Shown here piece by piece: positions 41,672-53,022 of a stretch of DNA of 64,000 bases; the stretch's first letter is position 1; each line of letters starts with the position of its first letter. The DNA is from Penium margaritaceum. Its lineage: Eukaryota; Streptophyta; Zygnematophyceae; Desmidiales; Peniaceae. The DNA lies in NCBI GenBank assembly GCA_023375785.1, contig SZWC01008539.1, positions 35,123 through 99,122 of the forward strand. The letters run 5' to 3'. Made by a program: the position numbers and the translations under genes. The notes below the pieces were generated by a model. It did no database searches, had not been told where the DNA came from, and saw only the letters and a program-made list of their open reading frames with translations.

Positions 41672-42540
41672 ATGAGGATACCCACAAAACTCACTCTGTA
41701 GCAAGTTAACAGTGGGATGATAAAGTTCACAGGAATAGGTTTTCCCCTCTGGATATGGAAATTTGAGCTTGTCATGAAGGTGCGCGGCTAATTGCACATG
41801 TTCCTTTGAAAAGAGGTTCAACCTCCAAAAATACATGCTGGATATGAAACGTGGAGTGTAAAGAATAACATGGCACTTGCAATTGTTGTGACATCTGTGC
41901 AAGAGTGACAACATGTGTACATCCAAGGTACTACACATGCATCATAAGCTTATTAGAAGCTTGCACATGTACACCAATGAATTAGTCTTGAAAAATTCCT
42001 CTTGATCCTTCAAAAGCTGGATTTGATGAGGTTCAGCAAGGGAGAATCGAACATACTTCCTATTGCAGTTTGAAGCACTACTACAGCGAGTGAGCCAAAT
42101 GAGCTTGGAACTCGACACCAACATGTAAGCCATGATCCTTCCAATGGCGCTAACTCCAAGCAAGGGACCTCTGATCAACGTCTATGGTGGTTGGAAGGAG
42201 GAGGATTTGACGTATGAGGTAGTGTCTTTGTACGTGCACAACGAGGCCATGTGTTGTAGCTGTAGTTACGCTAATGTTTTTGCCTTTGCTGCATAATACA
42301 ATGGTCATGACAACAACTGTGCTTCAGGTAAGAGCGGCAGCAGAAGCAATGGCAGTGGAGGAAAGGGCAATGGTGGCGGTGGAAAGGGCTCAAAGCATTG
42401 TGGGAAGTGCCATACTTGTAGCAAGCCTGGATATTAGGCATGGGAGTGCAGGATCCCTTAGAGGGAAGACGGAGATCATGGTGGTAGAACCGATGACAAA
42501 AGAAAGGGTAAGGAGTTGAAAAAAATGATGGGTAAGGGGA
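41672..42540 (+). pseudogene. Copia-B F gag
   Basis: Begins MRIPTKLTL at 41672 and shows the PLWIWKFELVMKVR-like Gag start, the helical region and a zinc-knuckle region near 42395-42450, followed by a basic stretch (KKERVRS). Compare the continuous minus-strand frame at 57648-58157. Fossil. Confidence 0.85.
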
Positions 42541-43200
42541 CGTTAGTAACAAAGGGAACGGCAATGCTCAAGGGTAGAGCCTACGGGTTCGACTCCGGCA
42601 TGAACCACCATCCTTTAAGGGAGAAGGATTGGTTCATGTCCATAGGGGACACTGGACGTTGCTTCACGTGTGCCAATGGCAGCCTTGTCCATGCGCAAGG
42701 CGAGGGAGACAAGTTGATCAGCATCAACTTGAACGGTGCTAAAAAAGACTTGAAGCTGGAGAAGGTTATCTACATGTTGTCTTTTCTGGCAAACCTATGG
42801 TCGGTGTCCAAAATCATGGACCACGACACGACGGTCGTCTTCACTGGGGAGGAGGCCGTGATTGTCAAGAACAAGGACATCAAGATCTCCTATCTAAAGG
42901 AGAGTCTCGTCATAGACGTTCCTATAGTAGATTCGCTCTACGTGCTACAGATTAAGCCCCTTCACAATACAAATGAGAGATATGTAGTGGTTGAAGATCC
43001 TAAGTCTCGAAAGCTTGATCTTGCACCACAAGTCGCCACCATGGCGGCAAACTCCACCAAAGACACAAATAATGAGCTGTGGCACATGCAGTTTGGCAAT
43101 ATGGTTGACACGACACTACAAGCTATGCAAAAACACAAAGTGGTTCATGGGATGGAGGGATGCAAGGCCAAGGATGAGGGAAAGTGCAAGAAGTGGTGAG
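42541..43200 (+). pseudogene. Copia-B F protease and pre-integrase
   Basis: One open frame over 42516-43199 (227 residues), the longest for this family here. AYGFDSGMNHHPLREKD is the active-site block, then GDTGRCFTCANGSLVHAQGEGDKL, MLSFLANLWSVSKIMD and, in the pre-integrase module, NNELWHMQFGNMVDTTLQAMQKHKVVHGMEG. Confidence 0.92.
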
Positions 43201-44439
43201 AGCCATGCCTCAAAGGCAAGGCAAAGAGACAAGCCTTTGAGCAAAATGGGCAACGTGCAGAAGCAATCTTGGACCTAATTCATTATGATGTGTGCGAACC
43301 ATTTCGTACTCCTTCAAACAGTGGCAGTAAGTAAAACATGACAATCATTGATTATCATAGTCGTACGATGTGGATCTACTTCCTCGAGACAAGGGGAGAG
43401 GTCAAGGAAAAGCTAGAAGAGTTTGTTACTATGGTAGAGCGGCACACAACCAAGAAGGTCAAAGCAGTGTGCATGGACAACGGGGGAGAATACAAGGCGT
43501 CCAAAGGCTGGTTGAGGCAGCTTGCCATCAACCACCTAATTACTACACCTTATAGTCAACAATACAATGGCGTAGCGAGAACGGATGAATCTGAATATCA
43601 TCGGCATGACACAAACCATGGTCTTCGACGCCAAACTCCCATCTCAATTCTCAACTCAAACTGCAAAAATTGCTTGCTACCTTGTGAATATCACTCCGGC
43701 AGCCGTGCTTGGAAGGCATGGCAAGAAGTAGCATATGAAGCAGCTCAGAACGCCACATGAGACTTGGTAAGGCATGAAGACTGATTCCTCGTTCTTGAGG
43801 GGTTTTGGCTGTACTGCCTCGACAAAGATCCAAGCATGAGAAGGAAGTGGCAAGCTAAATACACGCACTACCAAGTGTGTTATGGTCGAATACAACACTA
43901 CACATAAGGCATACTAGTTGTGGGACCAAGCGGCTAGAAAGTTCATCAGGAGCGGAGATGTCGATTTTGATGAAAGGACGTTTGACAGGGGAGAGTCGTT
44001 GGATCCTATCCATGCTCCCAAATCAGGAGAGTTGGTTGTGTTGCTCTAGTCAAGGGATCATGCACCTGATAACTAGTAGATGGTGCCAGTGAAGGATGGT
44101 GTTGTAGGGAGAGAAGTTGTGTAGGTAGACATAATGACACACTCTGATCCTAAGTTTGAGTCGTCTCAGGCCTCTTATTCAGACTCTAAGGTGAGTGGCT
44201 CTACCTCAAACAATGGATCAATGGCAGCGTAGGAGCAATAGAAGTAACTAAGCCTTAAAGAACCACCAGTAACACTCAAAAGCAGTACGCGCCATACAAA
44301 GTATGGACCGGACGCACTTGGTCATGATTGACTCACGGAGAGCTTGTAACCATAGCGGAAACTATGAATATGCCAGATGCGCCCAAGTGGAAGGAGACTG
44401 TGGATAGCAAGCTCGTATCGATTTAAGAGAACATAACAT
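43201..44439 (+). pseudogene. Copia-B F integrase and linker
   Basis: MTIIDYHSRTMWIYFLETRGEVKEKLEEFV (43338 onward) holds the first catalytic Asp. KVKAVCMDNGGEYKASKGWLRQ holds the second. TTPYSQQYNGVARTDE is the Glu region. The integrase C-terminal part and an acidic linker follow to about 44439. Fossil. Confidence 0.88.
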
Positions 44440-45250
44440 GAGTTATCTTTAATGGTGAACAAGCCCCCAAACGCGCACATTGCGGGGTCAAAGTGGGTAT
44501 TCTGGAAAACGTTCAAGTACGATGGTAATTTTGACAAGTAGGAAGCAAGAGTTGTGGCAAAGGGGTTATCCCAGTGTGCAAGGTGAGGGTACGACAAGAC
44601 CTTTGTGCTTGTCGTCATCTTGGGCTCCATTAGATCCATCTTGGGCATCGTTGTTGCAAAAGATCTAGAGTTCCGACACATGGACGTCAGGACAACTTTC
44701 ATCTACGAGAAACTAGACAAAGAAGTGCAGATGGAAGGGCCTTAGTGAATGAAACCTTCACAGGGCAAGGTTTAAAAACTAGTCGAAGCACTCCAGGGGC
44801 TGAAAATGGCCCCAATGGTATGGCATAAGGAGATGGACGGCTTCCTTGCCAAACTCACCTTCATGCATTGCCAAAATGAACTCAGTGCCTATGTGCAGGG
44901 GGATGAGCAAGGCTGCATGCTCGTTGCATAGTGCGTTGATGACTTGGTCATCCATTTCTCATCAGATCTGAACAGCAATTTGAAGATGAAGGACATGGGT
45001 TCGCTCAAGTTCTACCTTGGGATAATCATCTACCGGAATCGAGTAGTAGATATCATCAAGATGAACCACACCAAGTACATGATGGAGGTTCTCAAGCGCT
45101 ACAACATGAAGGACTCTAAGCCCATCAGCACACCCAAGAAAACAGACATCAAGTTCTCCTCCTCCATGAGCCCCATTGCAGAAGAAAACCAACGTGAGAT
45201 AGAGAATATTTCTTACCAATTTGCTGTTGGCAACCTCATGTATGCCAAAC
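44440..45250 (+). pseudogene. Copia-B F reverse transcriptase
   Basis: Copia RT blocks HIAGSKWVFWK-like (44485), VVAKGLSQC-like (44550), the HMDVRTTF-like block (44680), and VDDLVIHFSSDLNSNLKMKDMGSLKFYLGIII with the catalytic VDD (about 44935-45030). The frame 44944-45258 is open. It crosses the point where A1 sits in B1. Confidence 0.9.
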
Positions 45251-45916
45251 TAGAATGATGCCCTTATTTTTGCTATACTATGGGACAAGTAAGACGGTTC
45301 ATGGCCAATCCATGGCCACGGTACTGGCAAGCAGTCAAATGCACCATGCGCTATCTACAGAAGACACAACACATGGGACTTGACGTTGCCGGCCAGGAAG
45401 GACCTGACTCCCTGTGGGTGGTGTGCTACACAAGTGCCAAATTGGGAGGAAATATTGATGACATATAGTCCACCGCAGGCTTTGTGTGCCTCTTGAACAT
45501 TGGTACAGTCTATTATGCAATAAAAAAGGAAGACCTTGTTTCCCTCTATACCTATGATGTAGAGGACATTGCTATGTCGGAAGCATGCAAGGAGACATAG
45601 TGGTTACGTAATTCGCTTGCCAAGATGATAGTGCCACAAACAAAAGCACCATGGGTCCGCATTGACAAGAAGAGTGCCATGGAAATGGCAAGGGATGATG
45701 TCATCTCCCGGGGGACCATGCACATCAAAATCAGGTACTACTACTCACGTGACTTGGTCAAAGATGAGATCATGGACCTGGAATACGTAGAGACCAATAA
45801 GATTCTCACATATTGTATGACAGCGTATTGCACTCTGAAGGTACTCCATGCATTGGTATGATCAACGCAACCCACAAAGACTTAGACAAAGATCATTGGA
45901 GAGATGAGATATCTCA
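45251..45916 (+). pseudogene. Copia-B F RNase H
   Basis: Contains RRFMANPWPRYWQAVKCTMRYLQ, GFVCLLNIG, WLRNSLAKMIVPQTKAP, MARDDVISRGTMHIKIRYYYSRDLV and ILTYCMTA blocks. Runs into the assembly gap. Confidence 0.88.
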
Positions 45917-46009
45917 NNNNNNNNNNNNNNNNNNNNNNNNNNNNNNNNNNNNNNNNNNNNNNNNNNNNNNNNNNNNNNNNNNNNNNNNNNNNNNNNNNNN
46001 NNNNNNNNN
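45917..46009. other. Assembly gap (93 N) with identical flanks
   Basis: A run of 93 N. The 120 bases before it (45797-45916) are repeated exactly right after it (46010-46129), which looks like two contig ends that overlap but were not merged. Confidence 0.97.
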
Positions 46010-46160
46010 ATAAGATTCTCACATATTGTATGACAGCGTATTGCACTCTGAAGGTACTCCATGCATTGGTATGATCAACGCAACCCACAAAGACTTAGAC
46101 AAAGATCATTGGAGAGATGAGATATCTCACAGCTAATGGACAGAGGTACAATGGAGAGTT

Positions 46161-46929
46161 TGTTGACCTACTATATTCCTTGTCGATACTCACACTTGGA
46201 TAGGCATAGGACGAACTAGGCATGCAGCTCTCCCTTGGAGTAAGTTTTGTAAGTTTGGTCCAAACAGACAAGGCATGCATTGCTCCATTGGAGCAAGTCT
46301 CCTTGGTCAAAACTGGATCGCTTAGCTAGCAAACACTACCTAGGACAACTCCTTGTGGCTTAGACGTTCGAGAATTACTATCTCAAGCGAGATGTCACTT
46401 GGTCGAATCCCAGCCCAGTGACTAATTTTCTTTGTAATTAAATGGAGGAGACAAAGGTTCTAATGGGAATATTACAACATTCCAATGTCCTTTGTGATGG
46501 CTGACGCCTCTTGGCAGTCACAAGGAGTGCCATGTAGGCAGGGGGGATGATGTAACCAAGATAGCCCTCATATAGCTCATCGAAGGAGCTTCTCTGCGCC
46601 TAGGCTAGTGGCTGGCTCTCAGACTATAAAAACCTGTTAGTTACCTGTGATTGAGTAGAGTTCTTACCTTTGAGACTCTAGACAGAATTCTCTACCAGAG
46701 GCAGACACTAAAGAAGCATTCGTTGGTGTAAGCCCAAAGAGTTAACTCCTTTTATGAAAGTAAACAAGTACTTAGGACACATGGCAAGGAAGTGATTCGT
46801 ATGAACTGCTCAATGTGGAACATTGGCTTTAAGGGTGATATCCCATCTTGATTGTAATACCAAGAGCGGTCGACGGGAACCATTGTGTTGGAATCCGTTT
46901 TCTAGACCGTCGCCCATGGTAGGTTGAGA
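46161..46929 (+). repeat. Copia-B LTR, shared between F and the next unit
   Basis: 769 bp, TGTTGACCTACTATATTCC to ...GTAGGTTGAGA. It is preceded by the polypurine stretch (acaatggagagtt) and followed by a primer site and leader, so it is both the 3' LTR of F and the 5' LTR of a following Copia-B unit. Confidence 0.92.
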
Positions 46930-47243
46930 AAGGGTTATGGGTCTACACTGACTTGTTGTAAGGCACATTTCTGCGCACTCTCTTGCCCATTCTGCCTTGT
47001 AGCTTTCATCAGCTCCATTACCTCCATGTGCTCCATAAGCTCCATGAGCTCCAATGGCAGGTGCTAGCAGTTAGTGAACAAGGGCCAATGATAAGCTCTC
47101 GCCTTTAAGGTATGACCCTTGGGCCCTAAGCAAAATAAGATCTGCCATTGGAGGAACGACCCTGAGTTTGCTTGTGTGCGTTCTTCATTATTTGCAGGTG
47201 ATCAACGGCTAAGGCGTAAGCAACCAAACAGCACCCTTACAAC
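46930..47243 (+). other. Copia-B primer site and leader of a second unit
   Basis: Primer site AAGGGTTATGGGTCTAC at 46930-46946 (half-tRNA type) and a leader with the CTCCAT-rich repeat (about 46997-47050). Ends at a Copia-A LTR before gag. No coding sequence. Confidence 0.88.
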
Positions 47244-48439
47244 TGTGGGGCAAGGAGCCATCCGGCTCGTACTCGGGTCCATAGGAGCAACTTTTGGGAA
47301 ACTACCAAATGCCTTCTTTGAAAGTCAATGTTACTTTACCATTGGAAAGACTGGTGGGAAAATGTCTATACTCCAAGTCCAAGACTGGTCGATCCAATAG
47401 TAGGAATGAGAGATGAATTTTCAGAGTTTCCGGAGTCATTGATTGCCGGTATCAGGGCGTGGGCAATGGCTCCATGCCTTAGCTTAAGGAAAGAAAAAGG
47501 CAAGAGGTCCAGGTTCAAGAATTGATGGGAAAATATCTAAAAAGGTCCTAGATTATTGGGCTGCCTTGTCTGTGTGTGCTGGCTAGCAAAACAGTTCCTC
47601 TCCTTGCTTTTTAGGTGAGATGAAATCCTTGTGTGCTAGCCATGGAAACATGGTGATTATCCATGGGATGTTGGGATATGTGACCACTAGGAGTGAGCCA
47701 TGAGCCGTGTTGACTTTGGGAAGTCAAAGTCGATGGCCAAGTTGGAAGTCGAAAGTCGGAAGTTGGCTCCCGATGAGCCAAATCGGATGTCAGTTTTCCT
47801 CCAACTGGTTAGGATGTTTATTATTGTGTACCCGGTAATGTGTCTCAAGTACTACATTGTTAAAAACATCATTTACGTGTCTTTCAACACTTCATGGACT
47901 GCATATGTAACATGTATACGATGTCATAGGAAGCCATTTGTAAACAAAATGCTGCTGCATGAGGTATTTATGCATATCCCAAGTTTGAACAGTCATAGCT
48001 TCCGCACGTTTTGACGGAGTTCAGCGATTCAAATGGCATTGGAACCAGAAACTCATGAACTATGTTTGACTACCCATAGATAAGTTGATCTTAAGTCGAC
48101 TTTGACTGACTCTCTGACTTGTACTTCTACCCCCAAAATAGGAAGTCGAAGTCAGCGTGGGCCATGAGAGCATTCTCTAGCTTTCTAGGTTGTGTGTGAT
48201 TGGTTAGCATGATTGCTACGCTGATTATCTCTGTTATGTGAGATTGTGGACTATAGTGTGTGAGCCTTATCCTACATGGCTAAATGGTGTGACTTGTGAG
48301 AGGGATGACTTGCCTAAGCTCTAACTCTATATGTTCTCCATCAGTTGGAGTGATTGAACAACCATTCTTCAGCACAAGTGATTCCCTTTTAGTCCCACAT
48401 GCTTGCTGCTCGGGGGCTGCCTCTCCTCTTGTTCCAACC
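47244..48439 (+). repeat. Copia-A 5' LTR of copy G, with an insertion
   Basis: Begins TGTGGGGCAAGGAGCC and ends ...TTGTTCCAACC before the primer site. Without the 456 bp DNA transposon and its extra target copy it is about 732 bp, the family norm. Confidence 0.88.
47705..48160. mobile_element. Small non-autonomous DNA transposon (8-bp target repeat)
   Basis: 456 bp that splits the Copia-A LTR, flanked by perfect 8-bp repeats GCCATGAG (47697-47704 and 48161-48168). The ends are inverted: CCGTGTTGACTTTG at the left and, on the other strand, CCACGCTGACTTCG at the right, 10 of 14 equal with only transitions between them. Subterminal AAGTCGA-type motifs occur near both ends. No transposase. The 8-bp target points to the hAT superfamily, but the termini differ from those of the element at 21376, so it is another family. 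Confidence 0.82.
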
Positions 48440-48904
48440 GTTGGTATCAAAGCCAAGTTTGACCACTTTCTTCAAACACAGGCCGTCACATTATGAGTGC
48501 CAGGTTACGGTCAAACCTCCACCACATTTGACAATCCACCACTAGATTTTGCAAGAGAAGCTTTACAACAATCCTAAGATCGCGAAGATTCAACGATCAG
48601 ATTGAGAGTTTTGCTCAAAACGGAGTTGACCAGGGTTACACTCTTCTCTTTCAGTAAAACTGTCGCCTTGCAATGACCATAACTCTCTTGCTTCTTTGTC
48701 AAAGTTAGATAGTAGCACATGCAAATTGAAGTACTTTTCCTAATTTTTCCATTGATGCAAAAACATTTGCATTCCAATGGTACTTTTGGGAGAAACATTA
48801 TTTACAAGATGACTGGTGTGCGTTTCAGTTGGAGTAGTAGCAGATCTTATTTTCAAAAGGGCATGTCTCTGAAAATTTTATGTTGATGACCCTGTTTTAC
48901 AGGT
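48440..48904 (+). other. Copia-A G primer site and leader
   Basis: Primer site TTGGTATCAAAGCC at 48441-48454 (3' end of initiator tRNA-Met). The rest matches the A1 leader. No coding frame. Confidence 0.85.
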
Positions 48905-50255
48905 CAAAAAGGCATTACCGCTGCGGTGATGCCTTTTGGAGGAGAGGGGCTCGTGGGAGGTGGTGAGAGGTGATAAGCGTGCTTTGCCTCCACGAGCAAA
49001 AGACATCACGAGAAAGGTATTGCACATGGAAGTTCATCTACAACTGTAGGAGCGGCATATGAGGAGTGGAAGAAGAAGGAAACGCATGCCTACAGGTTGC
49101 TTGTCAACACCATCACCAACTCGCATCTTTAGTACGTGAGTGACAAGGCTTCTAGAAAAGAGTGGTGGGACACATTGTGTAAGAAATATGAGAGCAGGGA
49201 TCCAGCAGTCCTCATACTTTTGGTGGAGAAGATGATGGTATTGAAAATGCAGGATGGGAAAGGAATGAAGACATCCTTGGATAGCTCAAAGCAAACATCC
49301 CTATGGAAGAGACGCACTTCATCCTCCTCGTGCTGGGGGATGAAGTGCAGGAGACGCTGAAGTGCCATCCGGCTCTTGACATAGAATTCATGTGCACGTA
49401 CTTGGTGCAGGTCTAATTGTGTCGCAATGCAGCAGAGCGCAATGTGGGCAGCATGAGTGAATGACTTTCATGGCCATGGGCTCATGCAAGCAGCAAGAGC
49501 AGCAGTCCAGGTAATAGAGAGGTAAGAAAAAAGGCAAGTCCCACTATTTCCAAAAATAGAGGCACTTAACGAAAGAGTACTTCAAGTTAAAGAGGGACCC
49601 GAAGGAGCAATAACGGCAGCAGTACTTACAATAGCATCAAAAGCACTAGCTTCCACAGCAGCAGCAACTGCAATCACTACGTCGTAAATAGTAACAACAA
49701 AACCAGGTCGGGTGCACAATTTTGGAAACATGAATGTGGTAAAGGAGGTACGCAACCGCCTCTTCATGGTAATGTCTGACATGTCGCAGAAGGAGAAGGC
49801 GGATCTGGCATGGTACAAAGACTCAAGGTACACCAAGAGTCTGACGCGTCACAAGGAGTGGTTTATGCAGCAGCTCTCAATCCCTCCCAACCTATTACTT
49901 CGGGTGATGATCCCGTGGTGCATGCTAAGGGGATTGTGATTGTGGATATGTAGTTGGAAACACCGCGTGGCATTAAAGTACGAGTGTTCCATGGCCTACT
50001 GTATGTACCTAGTGCTGTGTTCAACCTTCTCTTCGTGTCCTCTCTCACCAACAATGGACTGCGAGTCATCTTTGACGACAACTATGACTACATCCTCAAC
50101 AAGGAAACAGGAGAGGATTTGGCCAGGTCGGTAAAGGAAGGTGACATGTACCGTGTGTTGGACAACCAATATCCTGCATGAGTAGAGTCTTGTAGCAGTG
50201 GTGTAGGCAACAGATGGCAAAACATGGCATGTCCGCTAAGGCCACATTGGCACAT
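48905..50255 (+). pseudogene. Copia-A G gag and protease
   Basis: Gag pieces match A1: YEEWKKKETHAYRLLVNTITN-like near 49055, KYESRDPAVLILLVEKMMVLKMQDGKG (49187-49265), a zinc-knuckle region near 49530, then FGNMNVVKEVRNRLFMVMSDMSQKEKADLAWYKDSR and VRVFHGLLYVPSAVFNLLFVSSLTNNGLRVIFDDNYDYILN (49712-50100) of the protease. Stops within the pre-integrase module. Fossil. Confidence 0.9.
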
Positions 50256-50593
50256 GTGCCAATACATACGTGCTCTTGGAAAGGAGCATGTTATCCACGT
50301 AGACAATGATGATGAGGATCTCATGCCCACCCTGCTAGCGATAGTCGTTCTTGTCTTACTCGCTAAGCATTAAGCCCATGAACTATAGCCTCGCACTTAA
50401 CCACTGGTTCCAAGTACGCGACGCTTGCTAGAGGTCGTATGATGACTACTGTAGCTTAAAAACCAGTTGCTCTTGGCCATCCATGATGACCCCTCTGGCT
50501 GCTCTGCGTAGATTTCATCCTCCAAGTCACCATTCAATAATGTTGTCTTAATATCCATGTGGTGAATCGTGAAGTCATCAACCTTGAACTCAT
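50256..50593 (-). pseudogene. Copia-A RT segment, inverted
   Basis: Minus-strand copy of A1 RT (about 10985-11290): complement of HHMDIKTTLLNGDLE, and of the VDNMLLSKST-like block after the catalytic VDD region. It sits between plus-strand protease and plus-strand RT/RNase H of the same family and ends in a palindrome at 50580-50605. Confidence 0.85.
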
Positions 50594-51207
50594 GAGTTCA
50601 AGGTTTCCCTGCAACAGTGCTTCTAGATGTGTGATGTCGAGGAGGAGTCATACTTCATCGGCATCCGGATCACACGTGACGTCAAATCACACTCTTCCTT
50701 GTTGTAGCTAAGTCATTATGTAAAGGATGTCTTCCAACATTTTGGCATGGCAATGGCCAAATCCATCGGCACGCTACTTGAGACGTGGCAATACCTCACA
50801 AGCTTTAATGGAGAGGCAGATGCAGCTGAACCGAGAAGCACTAGAGCGTTGCGGCAGTCTCATGTACCTAATGGTGGCAACCAGTCCGGACCTTGCATGG
50901 GCTGTGAGTGCTTTGAGCCAAGACAAGGCTAATCCCGGACCTGAGCAACAGAAGGCAGTGAAGCCGATCTTTTGCTGCCCTGTTGAAACCACCAACATTG
51001 ACATCACCCATAATGGCAACAACAACAACACCATTGGCTTCAGAAACGCGTATTGGACTTGAAACCTTAAGGACCGCAAGTCCATCTTTGGACATGTGTT
51101 CCTCATCAATGGCGGGGCCATCAGCTGGTGCAGCAAGCCGCAGAGGGTCGTGGCCACCTTAAGCACGGAAGCTGAGTACGTCTCTCTCAGCTTTGGAGCC
51201 AAAGAGC
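50594..51207 (+). pseudogene. Copia-A G RT end and RNase H
   Basis: Parallel to A1 11320-11905: a block around SYFIGIRITRDV, FGMAMAKSIGTLLETWQYL, GSLMYLMVATSPDLAWAVSALSQ-like, NNNNTIGFRNAYWT, GHVFLINGGAISWCSKPQ-like and STEAEYVSLSFGAKE. Fossil. Confidence 0.88.
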
Positions 51208-51675
51208 GTATGAGTACTAAAGATCGGCTATGACGTAACAAGCAGGGCGTATTGGCCCTATAAGAGGGATGCCGCCCATGTCATCATGTCCAGGGATATC
51301 GTCTTCAAAGAGAGCAATGTCATTGGTATCCATATTGTTTTGTGCAGAGGTACTAAAACCTACACCTGACGAGGCAGTGGGAGCACATATCCTCCCTCAT
51401 CTAGTCTCTCTTTACCCTTCCTCTACTATGACGATGGAAGAATCACTCTTCTCTCCCATGTGTGATGCAAAAGACACACTGGCCTCATCGGTAGAAACAC
51501 AAAAAGGAGATGCAACACCTCCAATAGCAACAATTATGCTAGCAGCACTGTGCCAGCCCCCTGCCCATGCTTAGCACCATGTCGCACATACCCTGTGATG
51601 GTGTGCAACAAGCCTGGTCAGAGTGGCAATTTATGGATGCTACAAAAAGAAGAAAAAATGAGCTTCGCAATTGCA
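51208..51675 (+). pseudogene. Copia-A integrase C-part and RT linker
   Basis: Matches A1 10195-10680: the KSGYDVTSRAYWPYKRDAAHVIMSRDIVFKESNVIGI-like region and a Ser/Thr/Ala linker ending before RT. In this copy it lies after RNase H, out of the usual copia order. It joins Copia-H at about 51676. Confidence 0.8.
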
Positions 51676-52460
51676 ACAAGAGAGCCCGACTGGTAGCTAA
51701 GGGGTTCCACCAGATACTGAGGCAGGATTTTATAAACACCTACGCGCCTATTGGCAAGTACGGATCCAGCCATGTGCTGTAGGCTGTAGCTGCTTGTGAA
51801 GACTGGGAAATCCATTAGATGGACGTTAAAAATGCATTCCTCAATGGTCCTCGGGAGGAGGAATTGTACATGAAACAACCGGAAGGATTTGAGGATGGGA
51901 CAGACCGGGTATGGCTCCTGCTGAAAGCCTTGTATGGCCTGAAGCAAGCACCACGATGTTGGAATAAGGAGATTCGACGCACTTTGGAGAGTGGCGGGTT
52001 TACACAGAGTCTCTGTGACCCGTCTCTCTTCTTGCAGTGGGCAGACAATTTGCCAATCGCTGTACTGGTGTATGGGGATGATCTGCTCATACTGTCCCCC
52101 TCCCTCACTCTCATTGCACACACCAAAGCACTCCTCACAGACACTATCGCATGACAGATTTGGGTGAGACACAGAGTTTCCTTGGCATAACCATCGTCAG
52201 GGAGATAAATGCACGGACACTTTGCATCAAGGATGGTTCATTGTGCATCTCACTGCCCGGTTTCAACATCTTGTCCACCATATCCCAGCAGAACAGTCCC
52301 CCATGAGCCCTGATGTGTACACACACCTGTTGGATGTCCGCACTTTTTGACTATGGACCGGACACTGACCCTATATTTTTCTGACGTTTTGCTAGCAGTC
52401 TCTCCTGTACAGTCAGTGTATCGGCTCAGTTCGGCCAGCAGCCACAAAGCACACATCACA
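51676..52460 (+). pseudogene. Copia-H reverse transcriptase
   Basis: RARLVAKGFHQILRQDFINTYAPIGKY, then [48 protein letters not shown] and [15 protein letters not shown] with the catalytic YGDD (about 52068-52085). The open frame 51819-52154 is continuous. The region to 52460 is the RT-RNase H connection. The motif spellings differ from Copia-A, B and E, which shows a separate lineage. Confidence 0.92.
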
Positions 52461-53012
52461 AGGCATTGCTCAATCTGCTGCGTTATGTGTTGAACAGAGC
52501 TAGACTTGGAGTGGTTTTTGCTCCTACATCAAGCCCGTTGCTCAATGGGTATTGTGACAGTGACTATGCCCATGATCGTATGGCCCGCAATCGTGGTGGT
52601 TATGTGTTTTGGGTGTGGGGCACTTCTGTGTCATGGCAAAGTACAAAGCAATCGTGTGTGGCTCGCAGTGTGGCTGAAGTTGAGTACATGGCACTAGGAG
52701 AGGCTGCATGTGAGGGTATTTGGCTTGCGCATCTGCTTGAAGAATTGGGGCTAGTGGTTTCTGTTGTGCCATAGCATAGCGACAATTCTGCTGCTCGCCG
52801 CATTGGTGCCAATGCTGGTGTGCTTCATACACGCACTAAGCACATCAATGCTGAACATCACTTTGTTCGCAAAGTGGTAGAAGTAGGCATCATTAGTGTT
52901 TGTACCATCAATGGCGATGCCCAGTTGGCTGACTTCCTTACCAAAGCCTTGTCCTCCTCCTCAATGCATCAACAACTGCACCAACTGGGTTGCATGTCCG
53001 CTACACTCACGT
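52461..53012 (+). pseudogene. Copia-H RNase H
   Basis: LLNLLRYVLNRARLGVVF, NGYCDSDYAHDRMARNRGGYVF, SVSWQSTKQSCVARSVAEVEYMALGEAACEGIWLAHLLEELG, then SDNSAARRIGANAGVLHTRTKHINAEHHFVR and DAQLADFLTKALSSSSMHQQLHQLG (52466-53010). All landmarks of the copia RNase H tail are present. Confidence 0.94.
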
Positions 53013-53013
53013 C

Positions 53014-53022
53014 CAAGGGGGG
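53014..53022 (+). other. Copia-H polypurine tract
   Basis: AAGGGGGG-type tract directly before TGTTAATC at 53023. Confidence 0.85.

Larger units (their letters stand above)
41068..46929 (+). mobile_element. Copia-B copy F, most complete Copia-B
   Basis: Plus-strand Copia-B with a 5' LTR remnant (41068-41335), primer site and leader, gag, protease, integrase, RT, RNase H, an assembly gap, and a full LTR at 46161-46929. All copia domains can be followed in order. Coding sequence is broken at well over ten places. It is the reference for the other Copia-B pieces. Confidence 0.88.
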
